DNA of 47,813 nt from Planctomycetota bacterium. GTDB taxonomy: Bacteria; Planctomycetota; Phycisphaerae; UBA1845. How positions within the stretch are numbered: position 1 is the first letter of the stretch; each line of letters starts with the position of its first letter. The position numbers and the translations under genes are program-made. The stretch is taken from assembly GCA_029558835.1 (NCBI GenBank), contig JAKQDH010000220.1, positions 1-47,813 on the forward strand. The letters are read 5' to 3'. The notes under the pieces were generated by a model. The model did not search any database. It was given only the letters and a program-made list of their open reading frames with translations, and had not been told where the DNA came from. Shown piece after piece: positions 25,195-34,624 of the stretch.

Positions 25195-26405
25195 CCGGAG
25201 AAACCGGGATCTCGCACCGGGGTCGGCTCTAACCGACCGGGTTCTCCCGCCAGCCTTTGTTGCGGGTCGGTACTCGTCCTGCACCAAGCCGCTAGACAGC
25301 GCGCGTAGCTTCAGGTGCCACTCGAGCTGTTGCGGGCGTAACACGTTGGCCCGATACGTCCTCGCCGGTGTGAGATTCCGGGCTGTCACCTGCGTGGCCG
25401 CAAGCCCGGAGTCCGGAGGAAAGCCCGCCGTTCTCCTTCAGGAACAGCCACGGTGGTAACGTCCGGAAACTCAACGAGTTACGCACCGGAAGACCATACC
25501 GCCAACAGTCTATCGAAGGAGGAGGGCAGCGTCCAGACCGGCCGGCGCCCAGGTGGGCGCCGACCTCTCTGACCGGCGAGCCAGCGTCGAATCGCCCCTG
25601 CCGGTGGCGACCCTGATCGACCCCACCGGCAGGAAGATCGAACCCTGCGTCAGCCAAGCCGGCCTGCTCATCATCAGGGCGGTGCTGGACACCAAGGTCG
25701 AAGCGCCGGCGGGCCCCCAGGGCGTCACCACGCACGGCGGCGGGCGACGGTGCGGAAGCCGTGCGCGCATCGTCTCGACGAGGTGCGCCGGCCGGCCACG
25801 CCGGCGGACGCGGTCGCGGTTGATCCGCCAGGTGGGCACACGACCAACCTCGAGCGCGACGGGAATGCCGATCTGACGGACTTTGCCCGGCCGGCCAACA
25901 CCCGCGGGGCGGCCGGCGGTGGGGCGCAAACGTGGGACGCGGAGAACCAGCCGGTGCCGGCAGGGAAGGCAGCGGCGCGGAAGCTGACCCGGGCTCGGAT
26001 TCCGTTACAGGCGGACGAGTCGGACGAGGGTTGCGGATGGACGGACGAACGGATTGTCGAGGGGGTGGGGTTTGCAGCCCGTTGAAGAAGTAGCGTCGGC
26101 CCCCTGCGGCCGACGTAGAACGCCTCTGACGCACGGATCGTCGAGGAAACCAGCGCTGACGAGGCGTTCTTCAACACGCTGTTGGCCATTCGGACCGTGG
26201 AGCAGGTCCGGCGGCAGTTGGGAGGGCTTGGAGGCAACGTCGCAGCAGCATCGGCCACGCCCCCGGGGCGATCCGCGGGCCGATCATCGCGCCACCATAC
26301 CGCCGGCCGCGCGGTGGTCGCGGCGGAAAGCCACCACCCCTCCTGCGGCAGCACCTCCCGGGCAGATCGCTGGTGCACACCGCCCAGCGCCGATAACATG
26401 CGGGC
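25195..26405. other. 1.2-kb region with no confident gene; contains element E copy 1
   Basis: Plus-strand open frames at 25553-25876 and 25750-26085 are not recognisable. The latter contains short stretches (ERDGNADLTDF, TWDAENQPV) that faintly recall YD/RHS repeats, and it ends at element E, so it might be the decayed end of such a gene; I do not trust this. The minus-strand frame 25292-26134 is low-complexity. Otherwise nothing identified. Confidence 0.45.
26082..26174 (+). repeat. 93-bp palindromic element E, copy 1
   Basis: Terminal inverted repeats TTGAAGAA / TTCTTCAA plus internal pairs AGAACGCCTC / GAGGCGTTCT and CGTCGGCC / GGCCGACG, so it can fold into a long branched hairpin. An inverted copy of identical length with 4 mismatches lies at 30011-30103. 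Similarity extends slightly beyond the termini on both sides. Confidence 0.9.
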
Positions 26406-27020
26406 GTGGACGCGGAACCGGAGTCAAACCTGCTGCCGATTTGCCCGCGGTGCGCTTACTCCCTGCGTGGCCTGCCGGTCGAGCATCGCTGCCCGGAGTG
26501 CGGGCTCGCCTTCGACCGGCGCTGGCGGGTCTTCGGCGGTCAACTGCTGCCGGGACCGCGCGACGCGGGAGCCCGGCTGCCCATAATCGGCTTGGCCTAC
26601 GCCGTGTTCTGGTCCCTGGTGGCAGCCGTCCTCGTCTGGTTTGCAGCCCCCCGAGGGTGGACTTCCTGGTTGCTTCTTACTGTCGTCGCGGCGGTCACGG
26701 CACTCATGGCGTGGCTGGTGTTCACCAAGCCCCGCAAGTTCGTTGCGGTCGGTCCGGAAGGCGTGGTGATCTATCACGGCCCGACGCGGACACAGCGTTT
26801 CCCGTGGACGCAGCTTGGACGGGCCGAGTTCAACATCGCCCGCGGGGGCGTAATCTTCCTCGCCGCAGGCAAACCGCTCCGCCTCGACAGGAGTACCTTC
26901 TTCCGCAGCAACTACAGCGAGATGGACCGCTGCGTCCAGACACTCAACAGCTACCCGCGTCCCCGGGAAACGGCAGCCTCCAGGAACACACCGCAGCAAA
27001 CTCCATCTGCCTCTACGTAG
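26406..27020 (+). CDS. Zinc-ribbon membrane protein with two transmembrane segments and PH-like tail
   Basis: 204 residues. Cys13, Cys16, Cys29 and Cys32 form a zinc ribbon of the C-P-x-C-x-Y-S-L-R-G-L...C-P-E-C-G type common in planctomycetes. Two adjacent hydrophobic segments follow (about 58-82 and 86-106), then a cytoplasmic beta-rich tail (FVAVGPEGVVIYHGPTRTQRFPWTQLGRAEF...) that resembles a PH-like/YcxB-type domain. Function unknown. Starts with GTG 26406, only 6 bp after a TAACAT that could be a -10 box, and has no ribosome-binding site, so a leaderless mRNA is possible. Confidence 0.72.
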   Translation: MDAEPESNLLPICPRCAYSLRGLPVEHRCPECGLAFDRRWRVFGGQLLPGPRDAGARLPIIGLAYAVFWSLVAAVLVWFAAPRGWTSWLLLTVVAAVTALMAWLVFTKPRKFVAVGPEGVVIYHGPTRTQRFPWTQLGRAEFNIARGGVIFLAAGKPLRLDRSTFFRSNYSEMDRCVQTLNSYPRPRETAASRNTPQQTPSAST

Positions 27021-27065
27021 CAGGCTGTGGCGATGACCCTCCTGCCAGGATGGCGGGAGAATGCT

Positions 27066-28772
27066 CTAATGCAGTCGCCCGCTGCGGAAGATCGCCCACG
27101 CCAGTGACAGGCCGAAGACGCCGGCAACCAGGTAGCCCGTCAGGCCGAACCACTGCACGGGGATGCCCAGCAGGCTCATGCTTGGGTCCGCGCTGACCAC
27201 CACCGAACTGCCCACGATGATGGCGGCGATCACGACGGAAAACGCCAGCCGGTTGCTGGAGCGGTCCAGCTCCTGCACCAGTCGATCGAGATTGGCGTGC
27301 TTGAGGTTGATTTCCCAGGTGCCGGAGGCGAACCGCCGCAAGACCTCGCCGATCTGCTCCGGGGCCCGGCGCAGCATGGTGAGAATCTGGTACGTCAGCA
27401 CCGCCCCGCCGCGGGCCAGTCGATGCGGCGACACCCGCCGCGCCAACGTCTGCTTCAGCTTCGGCTGGAGCAGCTCGACGACGTTCAGCTCCGGATCGAG
27501 CTGCTGGGCGATGTTGGTGGCCATGCTGAACGCCTTCACCAGCACCGGCAGCTCGCGCGGCATGACCACGCCGTGCTCCCGAACCACCTGCGAGAACTCA
27601 TGGAACAGACAGCCCAGGTCGATCTGCCGCAGCGGCAGACCGTGGTACTTGTCGAGCAGCATCCGCAGCGCCCGCTGGAATTGCCGGCGGTCCGTGGTAG
27701 GCCCCAGCGCACCGATCTCCCCGAGAACGCTGACCATCAGCTCCGTTTCCTTGTGCACGGCCGCGTAGACCAGCACCACGAACTGGCCCATCAGCTCCTC
27801 GGTCAGCGTACCGACCTGGCCGAAGTCGATAAGGCCCAGCGTCGCCGGCGGTTCCACCAGCAGGTTTCCCGGATGCGGGTCCGCGTGGAACACGCCGAGA
27901 TCGAACACCTGCGTGAGATACGCCTCGGCAAGCCGGCGGCCGAGGAGACGGCGATCCACGTGGGCCGCCTCCGGAGCGGTACCCGAAAGGATGCCGTTCA
28001 TGTTCACGCCCGGCAGCGTCTCCTGGGTGAGCACCTCCTTACCGCACAGCTCCCAGTAGACCCGCGGGACCCGCAAGCCCTCAACGGAGGCGAACGCGTC
28101 GCCCAGCCGCGTGGTCGCAGACGCCTCGTTCACGAAGTCCAGCTCGCGCAGCAGCACCTCCTCGAACTCGTTGACGATCATCCCCGGCCGGTAGATGCGC
28201 GCCTCCGGCACCAGCCGTTCGAGCGAATCCGCCAGCCAGCGCAGCAACTGCATGTCCAGTTCGACCACCTGGGTGATGCCGGGGCGCCGCACCTTGACCA
28301 TGACGTCCGCGCCGGCCAGGGTCCGAGCACGATAGACCTGCCCAATGGACCCGCTGGCCACCGGGGTCTCACCAAGCGTGGCGAAGCACTGGCCGGCGGG
28401 CCGTCCAAGCTCCCGCTCGATGATCCGCATCGCCTCGGCCGTGTCGAACGGCGGGACCTTGTCTTGCAGCAGGCGCAGCTCGGCCAGGATTTCCTCGGGC
28501 ACGAGGTCCGGCCGGGTGGTCAGCATCTGCGCCAGCTTGATGAACGTGGGGCCCAGTTCACTGCACACCAGGCGGAGGCGGCGCCCCACGGTGGACGCAC
28601 CGACGTCCACCTCCTCTTCCTGCTGATGTTTGCTCACGATCCAGCCGGGCACGTAGCGCAAAAGGTTCAGACGCGCGACCAAGTACCCGAACCCGTGCTG
28701 GGTGAGCACCTGGGCGATGCGACGCAGCCGGTTGAGGCTGCGGACGCTGCGTGATATCTGGAGCGGAGTCAT
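27066..28772 (-). CDS. ubiB: UbiB/ABC1/AarF-family atypical kinase
   Basis: 568 residues. The family supports ubiquinone or other isoprenoid-quinone biosynthesis and has an atypical ATPase/kinase fold. Visible: the FIKLAQMLTTRPDLVP motif (family KxGQ, with Ala in place of Gly), the A-rich loop PVASGSIGQVYRA, the Lys of VMVKVRRPG, catalytic FHADPHPGNLL (about 290-300), and LIDFGQVG (about 314). Two C-terminal transmembrane helices (LAFSVVIAAIIVGSSVVV and the YLVAGVFGLSLAWAIF segment) anchor it in the membrane, as usual. The gene stands between the zinc-ribbon gene and mgtE-like gene, divergent from the latter. Ribosome-binding site weak. Assignment firm; exact role in this organism unknown. 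Confidence 0.9.
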   Translation of the reverse strand: MTPLQISRSVRSLNRLRRIAQVLTQHGFGYLVARLNLLRYVPGWIVSKHQQEEEVDVGASTVGRRLRLVCSELGPTFIKLAQMLTTRPDLVPEEILAELRLLQDKVPPFDTAEAMRIIERELGRPAGQCFATLGETPVASGSIGQVYRARTLAGADVMVKVRRPGITQVVELDMQLLRWLADSLERLVPEARIYRPGMIVNEFEEVLLRELDFVNEASATTRLGDAFASVEGLRVPRVYWELCGKEVLTQETLPGVNMNGILSGTAPEAAHVDRRLLGRRLAEAYLTQVFDLGVFHADPHPGNLLVEPPATLGLIDFGQVGTLTEELMGQFVVLVYAAVHKETELMVSVLGEIGALGPTTDRRQFQRALRMLLDKYHGLPLRQIDLGCLFHEFSQVVREHGVVMPRELPVLVKAFSMATNIAQQLDPELNVVELLQPKLKQTLARRVSPHRLARGGAVLTYQILTMLRRAPEQIGEVLRRFASGTWEINLKHANLDRLVQELDRSSNRLAFSVVIAAIIVGSSVVVSADPSMSLLGIPVQWFGLTGYLVAGVFGLSLAWAIFRSGRLH

Positions 28773-28905
28773 TGCCCTACAGCGTCGCGGGAATCGCCCG
28801 CCGCGTCAAACCCTCCCCCGCAGGCATATCGGTGAGGGGTCCCTCTCGTCCCGGTAGCCATCCGGCGGCGTGCGGGCTGCGGTCCCCCTACTCCACGAAC
28901 GGAAC

Positions 28906-28934
28906 TTGCCCCCTCTCGCAGAACCGGGTACAAG
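28906..28934 (+). promoter_or_regulatory. Sigma70-type promoter of the mgtE-like gene
   Basis: TTGCCC (28906-28911), 17-bp spacer, TACAAG (28929-28934). Predicted start near 28941, about 75 nt before ATG 29017. No magnesium riboswitch is evident in the leader. Confidence 0.5.
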
Positions 28935-29016
28935 CGCGGGCCCGGCATGACGCGACGGGGGGGGCCCGACGAGTTGAAACAGCCTCCGCATCCATGGCCC
29001 CAAGGAAGCCCACCTG

Positions 29017-30003
29017 ATGCAGAAGCTTGGCGCTGACAACATGGGCGAGCCGGTCGCGGCCCACCTCCACCACGACCTGATCAGCCTGCGAGAGGACCAG
29101 ACGGTCAGCGACGCGCTGGCACAGTCTCGCCGAGCGGACATCACGGACAAGATTGTCTACCTGTACGTACTGGACAAGGACGAGCGCCTCGTGGGAGTGG
29201 TGCCGGTGCGACGGCTGCTGGCCAGCGAGCCCGGCGCGACGATGAAGTCGATCATGGTTGCCCCCGTCGTGTCGGTCTCCGCCTCCGGTTCAGTGCTCGA
29301 GGCGTGTGAGACACTGCTCGACCATCGATTCCTGGCGTTGCCGGTGGTGGACGACGAGAATAGATTGCTCGGCGTTATCGACCTGAGCCAATTCACGGAC
29401 GAGTTGCTCACCACCGCCCAGCACCAGGTGGACAGCGCCTTTCAGTTGATCGGCGTGCACGTGGCTTTGGGACGCCGCGTATCGTCCTGGGCAAGCTTCA
29501 AGGACCGCTTCCCCTGGCTGCTGTGCAACATGGCGAGCGGGACCATCTGCGCGCTGATTGCCGGGCAGTTCGACCTGTTGCTCAGCGAGGTCGTGATCCT
29601 GGCGATGTTCATCACGGTGGTGCTCGCCCTCGGCGAGAGCGTCAGCATGCAGTCCATGACAATCACCCTCCAGGGGCTGCTGGGGCAGCAGACGAGCTGG
29701 CGACAGATGCTCGCAGCCGCTCGGAAGGAGCTCGCGACCTCGGCCCTGCTCGGGCTCGGTTGCGGCAGCATCATCGGACTGACCGCCCTGATCTGGCGGG
29801 GAACCGTGATGGAAGGCGTGGCCATCGGGGCCAGCATCCTTCTGTCGATTGTCTCCGCGTGCCTGCTGGGAGTAGCCATCCCCACACTCATCCACAGGCT
29901 GAGGATTGACCCCAAGGTCGCTGCCGGACCGATCGTCCTGGCGTCGGCTGACATCGTCACGCTACTCTACTACTTCAACATCGCGCAGCGCCTGCTCGCC
30001 TAG
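29017..30003 (+). CDS. mgtE: MgtE-like divalent-cation transporter lacking the N domain
   Basis: 328 residues. Two CBS domains (about 20-140; YVLDKDERLVGVVPVRRLL and ALPVVDDENRLLGVIDLSQF) followed by about five transmembrane helices (170-328) of the MgtE fold: FPWLLCNMASGTICALIAG, a LGESVSMQSMTITLQGL turn and a final PIVLASADIVTLLYYF helix. MgtE proteins normally have an N-terminal Mg-sensing domain of about 120 residues before CBS; it is missing here, so it is a short form. Start ATG 29017 with AAGGAAG 8 nt upstream. Inner-membrane Mg2+ channel or related Co2+/Mg2+ transporter; specificity not shown. Element E copy 2 begins 8 bp after the stop. Confidence 0.85.
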   Translation: MQKLGADNMGEPVAAHLHHDLISLREDQTVSDALAQSRRADITDKIVYLYVLDKDERLVGVVPVRRLLASEPGATMKSIMVAPVVSVSASGSVLEACETLLDHRFLALPVVDDENRLLGVIDLSQFTDELLTTAQHQVDSAFQLIGVHVALGRRVSSWASFKDRFPWLLCNMASGTICALIAGQFDLLLSEVVILAMFITVVLALGESVSMQSMTITLQGLLGQQTSWRQMLAAARKELATSALLGLGCGSIIGLTALIWRGTVMEGVAIGASILLSIVSACLLGVAIPTLIHRLRIDPKVAAGPIVLASADIVTLLYYFNIAQRLLA

Positions 30004-30714
30004 CGGCGTCTTGAAGAAAGCCCCGTCAGCGCTGGTATCCTCGACGATCCGTGCGTCAGAGGCGTTCTACGTCGACCGCAGGGGGCCGACGCTACTTCTT
30101 CAAGGGGCTGCTAGACGGCTGCTCGGGGCACGACCGATGCATGCAGCAGACCGCCGCTGCTTCGGCGGCTGCGCCGTGCCCCCGCGTGTTCGTCACGCCC
30201 CGGGCAGTGTTCGGAGGCATGGCGGGGCGGCGGCCCACTTGGGCGTCACTCGGCTTGGGTAATGCCCCCCCTCGGCAACCGTGCGAAGCCTCTGCCACAG
30301 TTGCCCAGAGCAACTACGTGAAGCCGAGGGCCAGCCACCACGTTCCTGAGAGCAGCCGAACGAGATGTGTGCGTGGGCATCAAGCGAGGTGTCGCACACC
30401 AGTGTGGCCAGCTAAAGTACCACAGCAACTTGTGTAGGCCGCGGGCGGTGAGCGGGCCCGCGACCCCCACGTCAACCAGCGGTGTCCGCCACCCGGCGCG
30501 GCGAGAATCCCCCGTATCCGTCACCCGTCACAGGCAAGTAACAACAGAGACGCCGACTGATCCGCAGGCCTCACAGTTCTGGTAGAATTGCTCTTTCTTG
30601 TGTCGTAGCGGCCGACAAACGTGTACGCCTCCCCCAAGCTCGGCGGTAGTGAACCCTGGAGGTCCGAGGCCGCGGAGGAGGTTGGTTTGGTCTTCCGTTC
30701 GTAAGGAGCACGGC
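30004..30714. other. Intergenic region with element E copy 2, 711 bp
   Basis: Contains element E copy 2 at its left end. Further right, no gene is convincing: short Arg-rich open frames on both strands overlap. A TAGAAT at 30583-30588 is a candidate -10 for the DUF1573 gene at 30715, but no good -35 is spaced correctly. Confidence 0.5.
30011..30103 (-). repeat. 93-bp palindromic element E, copy 2 (inverted)
   Basis: Reverse complement of the copy at 26082-26174, same length, 89 of 93 bases identical by eye. It begins 8 bp after the mgtE-like stop codon and can form a large hairpin, so it might also stop transcription. Confidence 0.9.
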
Positions 30715-32304
30715 ATGCAATGCTCGAGGCGCTTTCGCGCAGGCCTTTGCCTGACAACGCCGGTGTGTCTGGGGCTGTTTCTGGTCACCCTGGTAAGCGC
30801 GGTTGCCATCGCGCAAACGCCCACAGGCTCCGCAGGCCAGTCTCCCCCGCCCGCCGACTCGAAGAGCGCGCCGCCGGCGCAGCCGCCGACGGACCCGGGA
30901 ACGGGGCAGGCCCAGCCCACCTCGCCCACGGCAAACGCGCAGGCTCCGGTGCCCAAGGCCCCGGACGCGAAGCCACCCGGACCCTCCACCCAGGGTACGG
31001 GCGCCGGCAAGCCGGCAGGGGGCGGCGTTCCGACACAGGTCAAGGGCAAGGGGGCCAACGAGTTCCCAATGGACCCCAACGCCAAATGGGCCTGCGAGGT
31101 AACCACGGTTACCCATGAACCCGTCTGGCGTGTCGCGGCGGGGGTTCCGTTCGCCTTCAAGATTAAGAACGAGGGGACCGCAGAACTGAAGATTCGCGCG
31201 CAGGGTGGGTGAGGGACGACCTACAACGGTCGGGCCGACCGTACGATCAAGCCGGGTGAAACCGAGGAGTTCATCATCACCCTCAGTTGCCACAAACTGA
31301 AAGGCGAGTTCAGCCGGGACATCCGCGTCCAGACGAACGACCCCCAGCATTCCGACGTCGTGCTGACCTGCAAGGGGAGGATTCTGGAGGTGGCCAAGGT
31401 GGAGCCGGAGCAATTCAACTTCGGCCAGGTCCCGCGCAAGACGCCGCCTCCGCCCCAGAAACTGACGATCCGCCGCGCCGACGCGGGGCCCCTGAAGCTG
31501 GCCCTGGTCGATCAGCCGGATCTCAAGAGCGTCAAAGTCGAGCTGCGTGAGATCGAGCCGGGCGCGCAATACGAACTGGAGGCCGTGCTCTCGCCTCCCT
31601 ACGCGTCCCTCAACCTGCGCCAGGTCGTCAAGCTGACGACGGGGGCCGAGCAGGTACCCAATCTGGAGGTTCCGCTCTATGCCATGGTGGCACCGCGCGT
31701 GGCAGCCCGGCCGGCACGGCTCTTCATGCCGCGTGAACGCCGGACGGCGTGGCAGCAGGAGATCCAGCTTGTGTGGGACGACAACAAACCCAGCAAGATC
31801 CTGGCCGCCACCGTGAATGACGCGAGCCTCACGGTGCGTCTTCTGGACAAGGACAAGGGGCAGAACATCGTGGTGGAGGCGCCGGCCGGCGCCGACCCCG
31901 TAGCGAATGACTGCGCGTTGACCATTCAGTTCGAGGACGAGGATGCCCGCGAGCTGCGGGTTCCGATCGGCGTAGACGTGCGAACCACCGCGGTACCGCG
32001 GCCACCGAAGCCTGCTGACGCGGGGAGGGCCAGGCCTGCGGCCGTTGCCGGTAAGGTCGAGGCCCAGCCGGCGGGGGGTGCGGAGGCCGGGAAGCAGGCA
32101 CGTCTGCGCCCGAGTGCGCACAGGCGCTCGACGACACCCGCGGCAGCAGGCTCGACCACGCCGCAGGCACCGCCGCCCGCGCAGCCCGACGAGCAGGCGA
32201 AACCTCAAAGCGAACCCACGCCTGCCGAGCAGAAGAAGCCCGCGGACGAGAAGCCGACCGACGAGAAGCCGACCGACGAGAAGCCAACGTCACCTCCTCC
32301 GTAG
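30715..32304 (+). CDS. Exported DUF1573-domain protein interrupted by an in-frame UGA
   Basis: 529 codons if the TGA at 31210-31212 (codon 166) is read through. ATG 30715 follows AAGGAG at 7 nt and opens a signal peptide (PVCLGLFLVTLVSAVAIAQ). A Pro/Ala linker comes next, then a DUF1573 (immunoglobulin-like/ASH-type) domain: PFAFKIKNEGTAELKIRAQGG, then UGA, then GTTYNGRADRTIKPGE and TNDPQHSDVVLTCKG. In the family, that spot normally has Cys (S/G-C-G-C-T). A second domain (about 215-420) and a charged C-terminal DEKPT tail (15-bp tandem x3) follow, all in one frame with no other stop. Either a TGC-to-TGA point mutation, a sequence error, or recoding such as selenocysteine; I cannot tell which. 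No homologue of the recoding machinery is visible in this window. Confidence 0.8.
31226..31242 (+). other. Hairpin 13 nt downstream of the in-frame UGA
   Basis: ACGGTCG (31226-31232), GGC loop, CGACCGT (31236-31242): a perfect 7-bp stem placed where bacterial selenocysteine-insertion hairpins often sit. In GC-rich DNA such stems arise by chance, so this is suggestive only. Confidence 0.35.
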
Positions 32305-32477
32305 TGCTCCGGCGCGCTCTGGATGTGGCGGGCGATTGGCGTGGGCGTGGACCTGCGAATGGAGCCTACCGCCCGCCCCTGGGGGGCGCCGACCTGCCAC
32401 GTGGAAAGCGCCGTAAGGGCCTGTTACCCTGCCGGTTCGGCACCGAGGAATGGCTGTGCGCACGGTGACTGGGCCCC

Positions 32478-33542
32478 ATGCTGGTTGACACCGCTACCAT
32501 CTTCGTCCGCGCCGGGAAGGGCGGGCACGGTTGCCTCAGCTTCCGTCGGGAGAAGTTCGTACCCAAGGGTGGGCCGGACGGCGGGGACGGCGGGCACGGC
32601 GGTTCGGTGTTCGCGGAAGCCTCGGCGAATGTGGAAACACTGCTCGACTTCACCGGTAAGCACCACTGGATCGCCGAGAACGGGCGGCCGGGCATGGGCA
32701 AGAACATGACCGGGCGCAGCGGTGAGGACCTGGTCCTGCGGCTGCCGGTGGGCACCCTGATCTACGATGACGAAATCGGCATCCTGCTGAAGGACCTCAC
32801 GCAGGAGGGCGAGCGCGTGTGCCTGGCGCGCGGTGGGCGCGGCGGGCGGGGAAACGCGCGGTTCGCCGCCCCCGACCACCAGACCCCTCGGGAGTGCGAG
32901 CCGGGCGAACCCGGCGAGGAGCGCCGCCTGCGCCTCGAACTGAAGCTTATCGCCGACGTCGGCCTGGTCGGGTTCCCCAACGCCGGGAAGAGCACGCTAC
33001 TTTCCCGGCTGTCCAAGGCCCACCCGAAGATCGCGGACTACCCTTTTACGACGCTTACGCCGCAGCTTGGGATCGTGGAGCTGTCAGATGCCCGGCGGTT
33101 TGTGCTGGCCGACCTGCCGGGGCTGATCGAGGGGGCGCATCAGGGGGCGGGGCTCGGGCACACCTTCCTCAAGCACATCGAGCGGACGCGGGTGATTCTG
33201 CACGTGGTGGACGTGGGTTCCCCCCACGGTGAGCAGACGCCGGGCGAGGCGTACCGGGTCATCCGCCGGGAATTGCAGGAGTACAGCCCGGAGCTGGGCG
33301 GCAAGGACGAGCTCGTGGCCGCCAACAAGATCGACCTGACCGGCGGCGCGGAGGCCGCCGGAGTACTGGGTGAGGAAATCGGGCAGGCCGTGTATCCTAT
33401 CAGCGCGGTGACCGGACGGGGGCTGCCGGCGCTCGTGGAGGCGCTGTGGACCCTGGTGCAGCGCGCCCGCAGTCCGCGCGAGCCGGCACCGGAGCCGCCG
33501 CGGCGTCTGCCGCCGCATCGGACAGCATCGGAGCCCGTATGA
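32478..33542 (+). CDS. obg: Obg/CgtA GTPase
   Basis: 354 residues; essential ribosome-associated GTPase that acts in 50S assembly and stress response. The N-terminal glycine-rich Obg domain (1-157; FVRAGKGGHGCLSFRREKFVPKGGPDGGDGG) is followed by the G domain with G1 GFPNAGKST (from 165), the switch region DYPFTTLTPQLG, G3 DLPGL, and G4 ANKID. The short C-terminus (Pro/Arg-rich, no OCT domain) is typical of many Obg proteins. Start ATG 32478 without a strong ribosome-binding site. The stop overlaps coaX by 4 bp (ATGA), so the two are translationally coupled. Confidence 0.95.
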   Translation: MLVDTATIFVRAGKGGHGCLSFRREKFVPKGGPDGGDGGHGGSVFAEASANVETLLDFTGKHHWIAENGRPGMGKNMTGRSGEDLVLRLPVGTLIYDDEIGILLKDLTQEGERVCLARGGRGGRGNARFAAPDHQTPRECEPGEPGEERRLRLELKLIADVGLVGFPNAGKSTLLSRLSKAHPKIADYPFTTLTPQLGIVELSDARRFVLADLPGLIEGAHQGAGLGHTFLKHIERTRVILHVVDVGSPHGEQTPGEAYRVIRRELQEYSPELGGKDELVAANKIDLTGGAEAAGVLGEEIGQAVYPISAVTGRGLPALVEALWTLVQRARSPREPAPEPPRRLPPHRTASEPV

Positions 33543-34339
33543 AGCACCGTCCCCAGCCCTTAGATCCCAACGCCCCGGTGGCGGTGCTCGACATCGGTAA
33601 CACGTCGATCCACCTCGGCCGCTGGCAGCGTGGGCAGGTCAGCGCGCAGCTCGCGGTGCCGGCTCGCGACGCTGCCGCGTTCGAGGAGGCGTTCGCCGCC
33701 CAGTTGGCCACTTTTCCCACAGGGCCGCCGCCGGCCGTCGTGGCGTGCTCCGTCGTGCCGGAAGCACTGCGGCGGGTGCGCGCGCTGGTTGAGGCGCGGA
33801 TTGACCGCAAGCTGCTCGTCGTTGGCGAGGCGGTGCCGTATCCGCTGGACGTGGCCGCCTCCCTGTTGGCCACGGTCGGCGCCGATCGCGTGTGCGCCGC
33901 GGGCGCGGCCTATGATCGCCTGCAAGCCGCCTGCGTCGTGGTGGACTTCGGCACGGCCGTCACGATCGACCTCGTTGATGACGATGGAACGATGGTAGGC
34001 GGGGCCATTCTGCCCGGGCTGCGGCTCCAGATGCGGGCCCTGCACGAGCATACGGCCATGCTGCCGCTGGTTGAACCCGGCGTGCCGGAGATGCCGTACG
34101 GGCGCAACACCGTTGAGGCTATTCAGACGGGCGTCTGTCGTGGTCTGGCCGGCGCCGTCCGCGACATCGTGGAGGGGTATGCCACGTTCCTGAACCGCTG
34201 GCCGCAGGTTGTCGCCACCGGCGGCGACCTCGCCTTCATGGCGCGCCCATGCAACTTCCTCGACTCGCTGGTGCCGGACCTCACACTGCGCGGCGTGGGA
34301 CTGGCGCATGCCAGGCGTCTCGGCGCCGGCAGCCCGTGA
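33539..34339 (+). CDS. coaX: Type III pantothenate kinase
   Basis: 266 residues; first step of coenzyme A synthesis, phosphorylating pantothenate with ATP and a monovalent cation. Visible motifs: LDIGNTSIHLG (from residue 17; PHOSPHATE 1), GADRVCAAGAA, FGTAVTIDLV, GGAILPGLRL (PHOSPHATE/ADENOSINE region), NTVEAIQTGVCRG and VATGGDL. ATG 33539 overlaps the obg stop in an ATGA, so it is read as an operon with obg. Length is normal for the family. Confidence 0.93.
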   Translation: MKHRPQPLDPNAPVAVLDIGNTSIHLGRWQRGQVSAQLAVPARDAAAFEEAFAAQLATFPTGPPPAVVACSVVPEALRRVRALVEARIDRKLLVVGEAVPYPLDVAASLLATVGADRVCAAGAAYDRLQAACVVVDFGTAVTIDLVDDDGTMVGGAILPGLRLQMRALHEHTAMLPLVEPGVPEMPYGRNTVEAIQTGVCRGLAGAVRDIVEGYATFLNRWPQVVATGGDLAFMARPCNFLDSLVPDLTLRGVGLAHARRLGAGSP

Positions 34340-34412
34340 ACCCGTTGCCCCGGCGGTTCTGCAGCCGTCGCCGCAGCGGTCCCGCGCGCAGGTCACCACG
34401 CGACGCCGGCTC

Positions 34413-34441
34413 TTGCTCTGCCGACACGGTTATGCTATAAG
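34413..34441 (+). promoter_or_regulatory. Sigma70-type promoter of the dockerin protein gene
   Basis: TTGCTC (34413-34418), 17-bp spacer, TATAAG (34436-34441). Predicted start near 34448, leader of about 177 nt before ATG 34625. The long leader contains no hairpin I can name. Confidence 0.5.
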
Positions 34442-34624
34442 AGCGGCATACGGCAGCAGAAGAGTGTACGGGCAACTAACCCCAAGGAGCGGGGAGATTG
34501 CGTCTCCGCTCGCGACGGGGCGCGGCGCGTACCGGGTGTGCAGCTACTACCGCAAGGCATCTCACGAGGCAGGCGGGAAATCGCGTGGACCCCCAGGATT
34601 GACTCCGGGGGAGGAGAGTGAACC

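Noticed and set aside
25750..26085. Possible RHS/YD-repeat remnant (TWDAENQPV, ERDGNADLTDF)
   Set aside because: Only two short resemblances and no continuous match; left as unassigned.
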